From the NCBI GenBank assembly GCA_023954475.1, contig JAMLHW010000013.1:82648-146647 (forward strand): a DNA stretch of 64,000 nt. The letters are read 5' to 3'. The DNA is from Anaerolineae bacterium. GTDB lineage: Bacteria; Chloroflexota; Anaerolineae; Promineifilales; Promineifilaceae. A program made the translations under genes and the position numbers. Below the pieces are notes generated by a model. The model saw only the letters and a program-made list of their open reading frames with translations, ran no database searches and was not told the origin of the DNA. Below, piece after piece: positions 9,181 through 19,600 of this stretch. Positions within the stretch are counted from its first letter, which is position 1. Each line of letters begins with the position of its first letter.

Positions 9181-10131
9181 ATGAAACGCATCGTCTTTAT
9201 GGGTACGCCCGAATTCGCCGTGCCCGTCCTTCAGGCTCTGATCGAGACGCAAATTGTCGTCGGCGTCGTTACCCAGCCCGACAAACCGGCGGGACGCGGT
9301 CAGCAATTGCGCCACTCTCCAGTCAAAGTTGCCGCAGAGGCTGCCGGCATCCCCGTTTTCCAGCCCAAATCGCTGCGCAAACCGGAGAGTGCGGCACCGC
9401 TGCAGGACTGGCAGCCCGACCTCATCGTCGTCGCCGCCTTTGGCCAGATTTTGCGCCCGCACATCCTCGATTTGCCGCCTCACGGCTGCCTCAATGTACA
9501 CGCATCGCTGCTGCCTCGCTGGCGTGGCGCCGCTCCGATTCAGCACGCCATTCTCGCCGGAGATGCGGAAACCGGTATCAGCCTGATGCACATGGATCCC
9601 GGCCTCGATACAGGCCCGGTCTATGTCATGGAAGCGCTGCCACTCGCGCCGGATGAAACAGCGGTGAGCTTGCACGACAGGCTGGCTGACCTGGGCGGCA
9701 GCATGATTCGTCGTTATCTGGACATGATCATGGCCGGTGAAATTAGGGCTGAAGCACAAGATGACACTGCTTCCACCTATGCGCCGATGATTAAGAAGGA
9801 GGACGGGGCGCTGGATTGGTCGCAATCGGCCGAACAACTTGACCGGCATATTCGCGCCATGACGCCCTGGCCGGGTGCGTTTACCACCTGGGAAGGTAAG
9901 CAACTCAAGATTTTATCGGCCGAAAAGAGCGATGCATTTTTCTATGTGCAACAATTGCCGGGTACCGTCGTGACCATGGGGGATGCTGTCGCAGTTGCAA
10001 CCGGTTCCGGTGTGTTGCTGCTACATGAAGTTCAACTGGCAGGCAAACGCGTCACCCATATCGCCGATTTCGTGCGCGGTCGTCCGCAGTTCCTCATTTC
10101 CCGCCTCGGCAGCGGGCCGGCTAATCCATGA
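9181..10131 (+). CDS. fmt: Methionyl-tRNA formyltransferase
   Basis: A 316-aa protein starting MKRIVFMGTPEFAV, the canonical Fmt N-terminus, so 9181 is preferred over the longer frame that opens at 8992. It has QPDKPAGRG near residue 37, the catalytic NVHASLLPRWRG block (Asn and His of the formyl-transfer site) near residue 106, and LDTGP near 142 with the catalytic Asp. It formylates initiator Met-tRNA using 10-formyl-tetrahydrofolate. The length is normal. The stop overlaps the next ATG by four bases. Two iterated palindromes sit near its 3' end, one encoding LSAEKS. Confidence 0.97.
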   Translation: MKRIVFMGTPEFAVPVLQALIETQIVVGVVTQPDKPAGRGQQLRHSPVKVAAEAAGIPVFQPKSLRKPESAAPLQDWQPDLIVVAAFGQILRPHILDLPPHGCLNVHASLLPRWRGAAPIQHAILAGDAETGISLMHMDPGLDTGPVYVMEALPLAPDETAVSLHDRLADLGGSMIRRYLDMIMAGEIRAEAQDDTASTYAPMIKKEDGALDWSQSAEQLDRHIRAMTPWPGAFTTWEGKQLKILSAEKSDAFFYVQQLPGTVVTMGDAVAVATGSGVLLLHEVQLAGKRVTHIADFVRGRPQFLISRLGSGPANP

Positions 10132-11192
10132 ACATTCTCGTCTTTGGCGCGGGTGCGGTAGGGAGTTATGTTGGCGGTCACATGGCGCGTGCCGGGCACA
10201 GTGTGACGCTGGTGATGCGACCTGATTCGGCCGAAATAATTGCCAAACGCGGCCTTACCATCATCGAAGCCAAAGGTAAACCATTCACCGTTTACCCTTA
10301 CGCGTCACCTTCGCTGCGTGCTGCCGTTGCCACAGGAACCCGTTTTGATCTCATTGCCCTCGGCATGAAATCATACGATCTCAAAGCTGCACTGGTTGAG
10401 ATGCAAGCCGTCAGCGCCGTCACGCCGCCCTTGCTCACCTTGCAAAACGGCATCGGCATCGAGGAACGCGTCCGTGAACAGCTCATGCCGGCCGAATTGA
10501 TTGCCGGTTCGCTGACCACGCCGGTGCGTCGCAACGAAGATGGCGTCATTGTCGTTGAAAAGAGCGGTCGTGGGCTAGGAATAGCACCAACCCAGCGCGG
10601 ACAATCGATCAAAACATGGTTTGACTTGCTGCATGAAACACAGCTCAAGATGGTTCAATGCGCCGACCACCGCAGCATGAAATGGTCGAAAGCACTGCTC
10701 AACATCATTGGCAACGCCTCAGCGGCGATTCTCGGCTGGCATCCGGCCCGGATATACGAGCACGACGGACTGTTTGATATGGAAACGGCTATGCTGCGCG
10801 AGACGCTGGCAGTGATGAAGCGGCTCAAAATTAACGTCGTCGATTTGCCCGGTTCCCCGGCGCGGCAGCTTGCAGCCGGTTTGCGCTATGCACCTCGCAG
10901 TATGCTCAAGCCGGTATTGGTCAAGATGGTCGGCAGTGGACGCGGCGACAAAATGCCATCTTTTCATATCGATTTGAGCGCGAGCAAACGACAGAGTGAA
11001 GTGCTTTATCACAACGGTGCGATTGCCAGGGCGGGTTGGGAGCACAATGTGCCGGTTCCCGTCAATACGACGCTGACTGAAATCTTGCTGCAACTGGTAA
11101 AAAAACCGGCGTTGCGATCCACTTATCGTGATCAGCCGGAGCAACTGTTGGCGGTGGTGGCGCGACGGCGTGCTATGGAGGCGGTCCGATGA
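10128..11192 (+). CDS. panE: 2-dehydropantoate 2-reductase (ketopantoate reductase family)
   Basis: A 354-aa protein. The N-terminus MNILVFGAGAVGSYVGGHMA is a dinucleotide-binding Rossmann fold with GxGxxG, NADP-type. LTLQNGIG near residue 105 and KWSKALLNI near residue 185 supply the conserved Asn and Lys of the catalytic site. The enzyme reduces ketopantoate to pantoate in CoA biosynthesis. At 354 aa it is longer than E. coli PanE (about 303 aa), and this family includes paralogues acting on other ketoacids, so the substrate is probable but not certain. It is coupled by ATGA overlaps to both fmt and the aldolase gene. Confidence 0.85.
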   Translation: MNILVFGAGAVGSYVGGHMARAGHSVTLVMRPDSAEIIAKRGLTIIEAKGKPFTVYPYASPSLRAAVATGTRFDLIALGMKSYDLKAALVEMQAVSAVTPPLLTLQNGIGIEERVREQLMPAELIAGSLTTPVRRNEDGVIVVEKSGRGLGIAPTQRGQSIKTWFDLLHETQLKMVQCADHRSMKWSKALLNIIGNASAAILGWHPARIYEHDGLFDMETAMLRETLAVMKRLKINVVDLPGSPARQLAAGLRYAPRSMLKPVLVKMVGSGRGDKMPSFHIDLSASKRQSEVLYHNGAIARAGWEHNVPVPVNTTLTEILLQLVKKPALRSTYRDQPEQLLAVVARRRAMEAVR

Positions 11193-12007
11193 AACCGACG
11201 GAACGCCAATTGCAGGAAGAAATCGTGCGTATCGGCCGAATCATGTACGAAAAAGGGTACATCAGTTCCGTCGAAGGCAATCTCTCCATTCGCGTTGCAC
11301 CTGACCGCATTTTGATCACGCCATCTGGCTTGCACAAAGGGTTTTTGGAGCCGGATCACATTCTGGTTGTCGATGCAGACGGGAGGCGTGTCGGTGGCTA
11401 TGGACAAGGGCGTCATTTTCGGCCGACAAGCGAACTGCCGATGCACCTCGAAGCGTATAGACAACGTCCCGACATCAGCGCCATCGTCCATGCCCACCCC
11501 AAAAATGCCATCGTACTTTCTATTGCCGGCATTCCCATCGCCGACTGCTTGATTCCTGAAGTAATCGTCCTGCTCGGTCTCATTCCAACTGCTCCCTACT
11601 CAACGCCGAGCAGTGACGAAAACGCATTTGCCATCCGCACTTTGATTCGTGATCACGACGCGGTCATGTTGGCGAGGCACGGCTCGTTGACCGTTGGCAA
11701 TGACCTGATGCAGGCGTTTATTCGGTTGGAAACGCTGGAAAACAGCGCCGAGATTGGTTTGAAACTGGCGCAACTGGGTGTCCACAATCCGCTGCCACCC
11801 GATGAGATCCGCAAACTACTTGCACAACGCCGGCGTCTGGGATTGGCTCGACCCGGCGAATCGCTGGATTTCTGCGAAACGTGCGGTGTTTGTCACGTCG
11901 CCGGCGAACATCCTCCCATGCTGATGCGGCGCGGCATGACCGATACCGATGCCATACGCGATCTGGTCAGCCAGGCAGTACGTCAGGCACTCCCCGCATC
12001 CGACTGA
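11189..12007 (+). CDS. Class II aldolase/adducin family protein with Cys-rich tail
   Basis: A 272-aa protein of the fuculose-phosphate aldolase/adducin fold. EGNLSIR near residue 30, TPSGLHKG near 50, the metal-binding HAHP near residue 107 and MLARHGSLTVGND near residue 165 mark the zinc site. It probably cleaves or epimerises a sugar phosphate, or decarboxylates a related substrate; the exact one is unknown. After the catalytic domain there is an extra segment with FCETCGVCHVAGEH (three Cys and a His), which the basic family lacks and which may bind a metal. It is the last gene of the fmt-panE-aldolase chain, overlapping panE by four bases. Confidence 0.85.
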   Translation: MKPTERQLQEEIVRIGRIMYEKGYISSVEGNLSIRVAPDRILITPSGLHKGFLEPDHILVVDADGRRVGGYGQGRHFRPTSELPMHLEAYRQRPDISAIVHAHPKNAIVLSIAGIPIADCLIPEVIVLLGLIPTAPYSTPSSDENAFAIRTLIRDHDAVMLARHGSLTVGNDLMQAFIRLETLENSAEIGLKLAQLGVHNPLPPDEIRKLLAQRRRLGLARPGESLDFCETCGVCHVAGEHPPMLMRRGMTDTDAIRDLVSQAVRQALPASD

Positions 12008-12034
12008 CGCCGGATTTCGCGTCAACCTGCTGAT

Positions 12035-12763
12035 TTAGTCTGATTCAGTGGAGTCGTCTGGAATCGTGCTGCGCAGATATTTTTTGGTACTGCGCACGGA
12101 TGAGAATTGTAGTGGCGTATTGGTTTTCTTGTGCATGGCAAGCTGGCGTGAGCGGAAAAAGCGCCCTTTGTACCATCGGCCGACATAAAAGCCACCAGTC
12201 ACTTCCGTTGCGTCTATGATTTCAATTTTATCTTTGGGTTGTGCTACCAGTGCGTAGACACCCGGCTCGGTGATGTCTTTCCATGCGACGACTTTGGTGG
12301 GACGGGCAAGTAATTTCGGCCGAAACTGCTGATTGATCTTATCGGCCGAAACATTGTACGCCACCCGCTGCTGCATCTGTGGGGCGCGTCCGGGCCTCAT
12401 GCCGCGATTGCGCACACCACTCATTGCTTCCAACGGATTACCCCCTTTGCGTCCCCGCGTAATCATCTGCCGGTGCTCCTCGAGTTGCTCTTGCCGCATC
12501 GAGCGCAAGAGCAAAAACTGCGCCACGACAAACACGACAAGGCCGATCAAAATCGTATTGATCAACAGCGCCCAAAAACCAATGAGATCACCCAGCGTTG
12601 GCACCAATGTCTCTCCATCCGGGGAGAAAAAGCCGGAAAGCCAGTTGGTAAATTGCAGTAGCAGCAGAATCAGTGCCACGACTGCTCCCCAAAACAGCAC
12701 CTTTCCGCCAACTTTGAGATTGGGGTACCACAGCTTCCACTCTTTTTTAATCGTATCAAGCAT
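12035..12763 (-). CDS. Membrane protein of unknown function
   Basis: A 242-aa protein with two hydrophobic helices near residues 20-45 and 58-90, followed by a basic, Met- and Gly-rich linker (to about 135) and a beta-rich soluble C-terminal domain. The tail is very basic (RSTKKYLRSTIP). Topology suggests two membrane helices with the bulk of the protein in the cytoplasm. I do not recognise the family. A GGAG site precedes the ATG at 12763. It is convergent with the aldolase gene, only 27 bp away, with no clear terminator between. Two palindromes lie 40 bp apart near 12317-12353. Confidence 0.75.
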   Translation of the reverse strand: MLDTIKKEWKLWYPNLKVGGKVLFWGAVVALILLLLQFTNWLSGFFSPDGETLVPTLGDLIGFWALLINTILIGLVVFVVAQFLLLRSMRQEQLEEHRQMITRGRKGGNPLEAMSGVRNRGMRPGRAPQMQQRVAYNVSADKINQQFRPKLLARPTKVVAWKDITEPGVYALVAQPKDKIEIIDATEVTGGFYVGRWYKGRFFRSRQLAMHKKTNTPLQFSSVRSTKKYLRSTIPDDSTESD

Positions 12764-12911
12764 TATTTTCGCTCCGCACTATTTCAAATCCTGCCTATTA
12801 TCTTCAATCCTGGCGTAACCTACAAGCACGGATTGTGTCAGCCAATGAATTACCTATGCTAACGGTCGGTTAAATCCTGATGTTGAAAGGATGAACATGT
12901 GCCGGCAAAGC

Positions 12912-12940
12912 GTGACGGGCGCAACAATCCGTGTTACAAT
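12912..12940 (+). promoter_or_regulatory. Probable promoter of the DAHP synthase gene
   Basis: GTGACG at 12912-12917 and TACAAT at 12935-12940 are separated by 17 bp. This predicts a leader of about 38 bases before the ATG at 12985, which has AAAGGA upstream. Confidence 0.4.
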
Positions 12941-12984
12941 TCGTTCAAAACATATTGAAACTTGTGAAAAAAGGAATTCGGCCG

Positions 12985-13818
12985 ATGCCATCAATCATCC
13001 AGATCGATTCTGCCCCAAACAGCGTGCTGTCAAATCCGCTCCGCATTGGAGACAATGCGTTGACATTGATGTTGGGACCATGTGCAGTTGAGAGTTACGA
13101 GCAAACACGCGCTGTCGCTGCCGCAGTCAGTCGTGCTGGTGTACGCGTCCTGCGCGGCGGCGCATTCAAACCGCGCACTTCGCCGCATACGTTTCAGGGT
13201 CTGGGGTTGGAAGGATTGGAAATTTTGCGTGCTGTCGCTGACGAGTTTGGCTTGCTGGTCATAACCGAGGCGTTGGGCGTTGAGCAGTTGCCACTGGTGT
13301 CCGACTACGCTGACATCATTCAGATCGGCAGCCGCAACATGCAGCACTATCCGCTGCTGTGGGCCGCAGCCGAAACCGGGATGCCGATTATGCTCAAGCG
13401 CGGTTTTATGTCGACCGTTGCTGAATGGCTGGCAGCGGCTGACCACATCATCTCGCGTGGCAATGAGCGCATCATGCTGTGTGAGCGCGGCATTCGCAGC
13501 TTTGACAATGCCACGCGCAATGTACTCGATGTCGGAGCGATTGCGCTACTCAAGACGACGACCGGTTTTCCTGTCATCGCCGATCCCAGCCATGCGGTTG
13601 GCCGGTCTGATTTGGTGCTGCCCGCCGCCAAAGCGGCCATTGCTGCCGGAGCAGATGGTTTGATTGTCGAATTTCATCCCGACCCGCCAACCGCGTTGTC
13701 GGATGCGGAGCAGGCAATATCGGCCGATGAGATGGATCGGTTTGTGGCTGAAATCGGCCGAATTGCCGTAGCCGTTGACCGGCATCTTCCCCACGCCAAC
13801 TACGCGCCCGCACATTGA
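12985..13818 (+). CDS. aroF: 3-deoxy-7-phosphoheptulonate synthase (DAHP synthase, AroF-type)
   Basis: A 277-aa product from the ATG at 12985, chosen because AAAGGA precedes it; the longer frame from 12931 overlaps the predicted promoter. Motifs of the short DAHP/KDO8P synthase family are present: GPCAVES near residue 33, LRGGAFKPRTSPHTFQG near 56, GSRNMQ near 112, IADPSHAVGR near 200 (metal-binding His) and EFHPDP near 230. It joins PEP and erythrose 4-phosphate, the first step of the shikimate pathway. No N-terminal ferredoxin-like or ACT regulatory domain is present, so allosteric control by that route is not expected. Two palindromes occur in its last 120 bp. Confidence 0.92.
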   Translation: MPSIIQIDSAPNSVLSNPLRIGDNALTLMLGPCAVESYEQTRAVAAAVSRAGVRVLRGGAFKPRTSPHTFQGLGLEGLEILRAVADEFGLLVITEALGVEQLPLVSDYADIIQIGSRNMQHYPLLWAAAETGMPIMLKRGFMSTVAEWLAAADHIISRGNERIMLCERGIRSFDNATRNVLDVGAIALLKTTTGFPVIADPSHAVGRSDLVLPAAKAAIAAGADGLIVEFHPDPPTALSDAEQAISADEMDRFVAEIGRIAVAVDRHLPHANYAPAH

Positions 13819-13876
13819 AATGTGCTAGAATGTCACGATAGAAGTTTGACTTCCAAATCCGGACTATCAGCCTATC

Positions 13877-16651
13877 GTGACGATCACAATCACCCTTTTC
13901 GGCCCTTTTCAAGCCATCGTCGACGGGTTGGAAGCAACAGCATTCCGCTCCGACAAAGCGCGGGCGCTGCTGGCGTATGTCGCTGCCGCACCCGATCAGG
14001 CTCACGCTCGTGATGCCTTGGCTACGCTGCTTTGGGGCGAACAGGACGACGCGTCGGCCAGGACGAACTTGCGCAATGTTCTCTCCAACGTGCGCAAAGT
14101 GACCGATTCGGCCGAAAACGGCTCCGCACTGGACATCACCCGGCAGGCGGTTCAACTCATGCCCGGAGTTGCCGTTGACACTGTTGCGTTTGAAAATTTA
14201 CTCCGCGAAACCGACCAGCACCCTCATCAGGATAAAGCATCGTGCGCACACTGCGTCGCCATCACCAGGCAAGCGCTCACTTACTATCGTGGCGATTTCC
14301 TGGCCCATTTATATGTCGCCGATGCGCCGGCTTTTGATGATTGGTCCGCCGTCATGCGCGAGAATTTGCGTCAAAAAGCGGTTGAGGCGCTGCATTTTGT
14401 GGCCGATTACCACACGGCACGCGGCGAATACGATGCTGCTATGCCGTTTGCGCGCAGCCTGGCAGAGATGGAGCCGTGGGAAGAAGATGTCCACGCACAA
14501 TTGATGCGTCTGTTGGCGTGGCAGGGACAGCGCACCGCAGCTTTGCGTCATTTCGACATGGTGCAGCGCGTTCTGGATGACGAATTGGGGATCGCTCCTT
14601 CACCTGAACTGGAGCAATTGCGTCGTCAAATCGAGAATGCAGCGTCCGAACGCCCACACAATTTGCCGGCACAGGCTACTTCTTTTGTGGGTCGCAACGA
14701 AGAGTTGGCCCAGTTGACTGCTCTGCTGGCCCATACCGACTGTCGCCTGATCACTGTGATCGGGCCGGGGGGCATCGGCAAAACCCGGTTGGCGCTGCAA
14801 GCGGCACAACGCGCCGCTGCCGATTATTTGGGGCCGTTTCTGGACGGTGTTTTTTTTGTGTCGCTGGCCGGTGTCGATTCGGCCGATTTTGTGCCGACTG
14901 CCGTTGCCGATGCCCTGAGCTTGACGTTGTCCGGACGCAATACGCCGGGTCGTGAGGTCGCTGCCTATCTGCGCCGGCGTCAGCTCCTGCTCGTTCTCGA
15001 CAATCTGGAACCTCTGCAACAAGATGATCGGTTGATCGACTGGTTGGACGCGCTACTGCGCGATGCGCCCGATGTGAAATTGCTGGTTACATCACGCGTG
15101 GCGCTCAATATCGGCGCAGAGTGGACGGTAGATTTGAGCGGGTTGCCCTATCCGGCTTCGGCCGAAACGCAACCGGTCGAAACGCTGCTGCACTATGATG
15201 CCGTCGCCCTGTTCGTGCAGCGCGTGCGACAGCTAAACAACGCGTTTGCGCTCACGGCCCAAACGCCTGCGTGTACCGTGCGCATTTGCCAATCGGTCAA
15301 CGGCATACCTTTGGCACTGGAACTGGCAGCAGGCTGGATCAAGCTGCTTTCTTGCTGCGAAATTGCGTCTGAAATCGAGCGCAATATTGATTTGCTGGCG
15401 ACCAATCGCCGCGATTTGCCGTCACGCCATCGTAGTATGCGTGCCGTGTTTGATTATTCATGGGTATTGTTGAATTCGGCCGAACAGCGTGTTTTGATGG
15501 CGCTCTCTGTCTTTCGCGGTGGCTTTGAGCGACAGGCAGCGACAGCTGTTACTGACATTTCACTTTTCACGCTTGACGAACTGGTCAGCACTTCATGGCT
15601 GCGCGTCACCACCAATGCTGCCAACGAGACAACCGTCAGTCGTTACTTAATGCTGGAGCCATTGCGCCAATACGCGGCCGAGCAGTTGGGTTACGCAGCG
15701 GACAACGCCGAAATCACCTTTCGCGACCGCCATGCTGCGCACTATCTGACCATGGCGACAGCGCAGGCAATGGCATTGAGAACCAACGATTTGCCTGTCG
15801 CACTGGCGGCACTGCGTGATGAAATCGAGAATATACGGGCTGCCTGGCTGTGGGCATCGGAACGCGGTCATACAGCGCTGCTCGACGGTGCGCTGGATGC
15901 TTTGTTTGATTATTACGAGATTCGCAGCCAGTTTCGCGAAGGGCGACATTTGTTGCAGACGGCGTTTGACACAGTGGATACCAGCATTGTAGACACCGAT
16001 GCATTTGTCGTTCGGTTGGAAGCGCGGTTGGGATGGCTGTCGTTTCATGCGGGTGATGTAGCCGACGGCACGGCGCATTTGCAACACGCTCTGGACAAAG
16101 CGCGTTCGGCCGAATTACAAGGCGAAATCGTGTTTGCACTTAACTATCTGGGCGCCATTGCGCGTCTGCAAACTCGGATCGACGACGCAGAAGCACTGTT
16201 ACACGAGGCTTTGACGCTGGCACAGGCGTCCGGCGACCGGTTTGGAGCAGGCATCGCGCTCAACAATCTCAGCCAGGCTGCATTGCAGCGTGGCGATTTG
16301 GCTAAAGCGAAAGAACTCGCAACCGAAAGTCTGATACGCAAAGAGGCGATTGGCGACCGCCGTGGGAGCGCATTTTCTCATCTCTATCTGGCGCAAATTG
16401 ACGCAGCGCTGGGTGATTATGATGCGGCACTGCAGCAGTTTGCGGCAGCCGCCGACGTGTACGCAGCCTTGCACGACCGGCGCGGACTGGCGCTGACACA
16501 ACGCAGTTTGGGCGACACATTTGTACAGGCTGGCGACGCTGCGTCTGCAATTGCAGCTTATGCGAGCGCCGCCCGTTTGTTTGACGCGATTGGCTTTGTC
16601 GCCGAAGCAGAGCAGGTGCGCAGTGATTTGAACCGGTTAGCAGCCGCTTAG
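13877..16651 (+). CDS. BTAD-domain transcriptional activator with NTPase and TPR repeats (SARP/AfsR-like)
   Basis: A 924-aa protein read from GTG at 13877. The first 95 residues form an OmpR-type winged helix, followed by a bacterial transcriptional activation domain to about residue 255 with ARGEYDAAMPFARSLAEMEPW. A P-loop ATPase follows: GPGGIGKTRLA near 295 (Walker A) and LLLVLDNLE near 372 (Walker B), then an arginine-rich sensor region. The C-terminal third (about 650-920) is TPR-like helical repeats. This AfsR-like layout suggests a DNA-binding activator gated by nucleotide and a protein or small-molecule partner. It is 10 bp upstream of the cyclase/AAA/TPR gene, so the two probably share a transcript. 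Confidence 0.88.
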   Translation: MTITITLFGPFQAIVDGLEATAFRSDKARALLAYVAAAPDQAHARDALATLLWGEQDDASARTNLRNVLSNVRKVTDSAENGSALDITRQAVQLMPGVAVDTVAFENLLRETDQHPHQDKASCAHCVAITRQALTYYRGDFLAHLYVADAPAFDDWSAVMRENLRQKAVEALHFVADYHTARGEYDAAMPFARSLAEMEPWEEDVHAQLMRLLAWQGQRTAALRHFDMVQRVLDDELGIAPSPELEQLRRQIENAASERPHNLPAQATSFVGRNEELAQLTALLAHTDCRLITVIGPGGIGKTRLALQAAQRAAADYLGPFLDGVFFVSLAGVDSADFVPTAVADALSLTLSGRNTPGREVAAYLRRRQLLLVLDNLEPLQQDDRLIDWLDALLRDAPDVKLLVTSRVALNIGAEWTVDLSGLPYPASAETQPVETLLHYDAVALFVQRVRQLNNAFALTAQTPACTVRICQSVNGIPLALELAAGWIKLLSCCEIASEIERNIDLLATNRRDLPSRHRSMRAVFDYSWVLLNSAEQRVLMALSVFRGGFERQAATAVTDISLFTLDELVSTSWLRVTTNAANETTVSRYLMLEPLRQYAAEQLGYAADNAEITFRDRHAAHYLTMATAQAMALRTNDLPVALAALRDEIENIRAAWLWASERGHTALLDGALDALFDYYEIRSQFREGRHLLQTAFDTVDTSIVDTDAFVVRLEARLGWLSFHAGDVADGTAHLQHALDKARSAELQGEIVFALNYLGAIARLQTRIDDAEALLHEALTLAQASGDRFGAGIALNNLSQAALQRGDLAKAKELATESLIRKEAIGDRRGSAFSHLYLAQIDAALGDYDAALQQFAAAADVYAALHDRRGLALTQRSLGDTFVQAGDAASAIAAYASAARLFDAIGFVAEAEQVRSDLNRLAAA

Positions 16652-16661
16652 GATTGTCTCC

Positions 16662-19600
16662 ATGCATCATTTGACGCCGCGTTTTATTCTCGATCAATGG
16701 GAAGCGGGAAACCTGTTCGGCCGATTTGACGCAGCCGCCGTCTTTGTCGATGTTTCGGGTTTCACAACCGTTACCGAAGCGTTAATGGACGCCGGTGTAG
16801 CCGGCAGTGAGATGCTGGCTGACATCATGGTAGCGATCTTCGAGCCATTGATTGCAGCCGTTTACGACAACGGCGGCTACATCACCGATTTTGCCGGTGA
16901 CGCGTTTATGGCGCTTTTCCCCGATGATGAGTCGCAAAGCAATGTTGCTCGGGCGATCACGGCAACGTGGCGCATCAACCGTCATCTGGCAGCCAATCCA
17001 ATCTACGAGACGGAGCACGGCACGTTTGAGTTCGCCGTCAAGGCGGGCGTCGCCCATGGCGCAGTCGAATGGGGTATTGTCGGCGATGCAGATGGTTGGC
17101 GCACGTATTTTTACCGTGGGCAAGCGGTTGACCTGTGTGCGCATGCGGAGCATCAGGCGCGCGGTGGTGATGTCGTTCTTGACCGGAGTGTGGCTGCTGT
17201 CGCGCAGAATTGGGCCGACATTCGGCCGATTGCCGATAGATATTACCGCATCGATGGAGCCAATCCGCCTTTGCTGCATGCGCCGGTGATCACTGCACCC
17301 GATACGGACCGAAATGCACGCGCCTTTGTCGCCGCTTCCCTGCTGCATACCAGTCGGCGCGGGGAGTTTCGCGACATCGTTTCTGTCTTTGTCAACATTG
17401 CAGGGCCACCGACCACTGCGCAACTCGTCGCGTTCATGAGCGTGTTTTTTGAATTGTTGGCACGTTACGATGGGACCCTTTGCCGCCTCGATTTTGGCGA
17501 TAAAGGGTGCAATTTGCTGCTGTTCTGGGGCGCACCTGTGAGCCACGAAAATGACATCCAGCGTGCGCTCGACTTCGCTCTCGATTTGCAAGCGGCTACC
17601 GATTTGACACTGCGCATGGGCATCACGTTCCGCATGGGTTATGCTGGTTTTGCCGGTGCGCCCCGCCGTGAAGAATATACCTGCTACGGGTTGGGCGTAA
17701 ATCTGGCGGCGCGACAGATGATGACTGCGGATTGGGGTACTGTTTTGCTGGACGGGGTGACGGCGGAAAAGGCAGGTCGCTTCGATACAGCCTATGTCCA
17801 GCATGTGCCGTTCAAGGGGTTTGCCGAGCCGCAACCGGTTTATACGCTTAACGGACGTCGTGACCAGGTGCGCGATCATGTTTATGCAGGTCAACTGGTC
17901 GGGCGCGAACAGGAAATGGCACAGTTGGTGGCAGCAATTCGGCCGATTTTTGACCATCAATTTGCCGGAATCGTGACTATTGTGGCTGAAGCCGGCATGG
18001 GCAAGAGCCGCCTGGCCCATGCGTTTCTCGACCAGCAGCCAATCAAGCTGTTTCTCTGCCAGACCGATGAAATTTTGCGTCAATCGCTCAATCCATTTCG
18101 TTTCTGGCTGCGCAACTACTTTGGTCAATCTTCTACTGTAACACCTGACGAAAACCGCCGTCAGTTCGACAATCGGCTCGACAGGTTATTGGCGATACTA
18201 TCTGATGTGGCGTTGCGGGAGGAATTGGAACGGACGCGCTCGTTTCTCGCGGCGTTGCTCGATATTTTCTGGCCTGATTCACTGTATGCGCAACTGGAAC
18301 CGCAACTGCGTTTTGAGAATACGCTGTCGGCGTTGAAGGCGTTGATCAAGGCGGAGAGTCTGGTGCAGCCAGTGGTCGTGTTGCTCGAGGATGTCCATTG
18401 GCTGGATACAGATTCGGCCGAATTTCTGAAACGGCTGACGCGCAATGTCGCCGACTACCCTTTCGCCGTACTCGCGACAAGCCGCACGCCGCTTGCTGAC
18501 GGCATGGTCGAGGAGACGGTAGCGCAGACAGCGGTCACGCTGACCACGCTTGGCAGCAATGCCATCGCCCAGTTGGTGACTGATCGGCTGCACACGCCAC
18601 CATCGGCTGCGTTGCTGGAATTGCTGGCGACACGCACAGACGGCAATCCGTTTTTTGTCGAGCAGATGCTGCTTTATTTGCAGGAAAACGGGCTGCTCGA
18701 CAGCTTGCTGCGCGACGATGCAGTGTTGACAGACGATATCATTGTGCCGACTGATGTACGAGCCGTGCTGGTGTCACGCCTGGACAGGTTGGAACCGGCG
18801 CTTCGAGACGTCGTGCAGCAGGCCTCGGTGTTGGGGCGTGAGTTTGAGCTGCCTGTGTTACAACAGATGGTCGGCGATGAAATTGAGTTGGGGCTGGAAG
18901 TGGCGGAATCGGCCGCTATCTGGCAGCCGTTGACGGATACGCGCTATTTGTTTCAGCACGCCCTCATGCGCGATGCTGCGTACGATATGCAATTGCGCGG
19001 ACGCCTGCGGAGACTGCATGGCAATGCGGCGCACGCTTTTCTACGCTTGAATGCGCTCACGTATTTCACCGCACCACCGTTCGCTGAAATTGCGTACCAT
19101 TTCGACCACGCACGGGAAGCGCCGCAAGCCGTTGTTTACTACGGCAAGGCAGGCGAACAGGCGCAGGACGCTTACCACAACGAAGATGCGATTGCGTACT
19201 TCTCGCGGGGTCTGGCCTTATCGGCCGAAGATGATCTCAACTCGCAGTACAAGTTGCTGTTGGGCCGTGAGGCTGTCCTGGGCTGGATCGGGGATCGCAA
19301 AGCCCAGGCTGAAGATTTGGACAAATTGGCTCCGCTGGTTGCTCGCATGGGCGCTGATGACCTGCTCACTGTGAGCTTTGCGCTGCGTCAAGCGCATTTC
19401 AATTATCTAATCGGTAATCATGAGCGTGCGCTGGCATTTGCTGAAAGCGCGGCGAAGAAGGCGGGCATGATTTCGGCCGAAGCAGAATTGGCGCAGGCAG
19501 AACACACCTGGGGTCGGGTACTTTGGAAACAAGGGCACTACGCCGCAGCACGCAATCACATTGAACATGCACTGAGCATCGATGATTCGCTGCCCAACCA

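Noticed and set aside
12891..13091. Possible leader peptide before DAHP synthase
   Set aside because: It continues into the gene in another frame, has no run of aromatic codons and no attenuator hairpin.
16782..18128. Long reverse-strand reading frame (448 codons) under the cyclase gene
   Set aside because: It lies fully inside a well supported gene and reads as basic, Cys/His-rich shadow sequence with no ribosome site or family motif.
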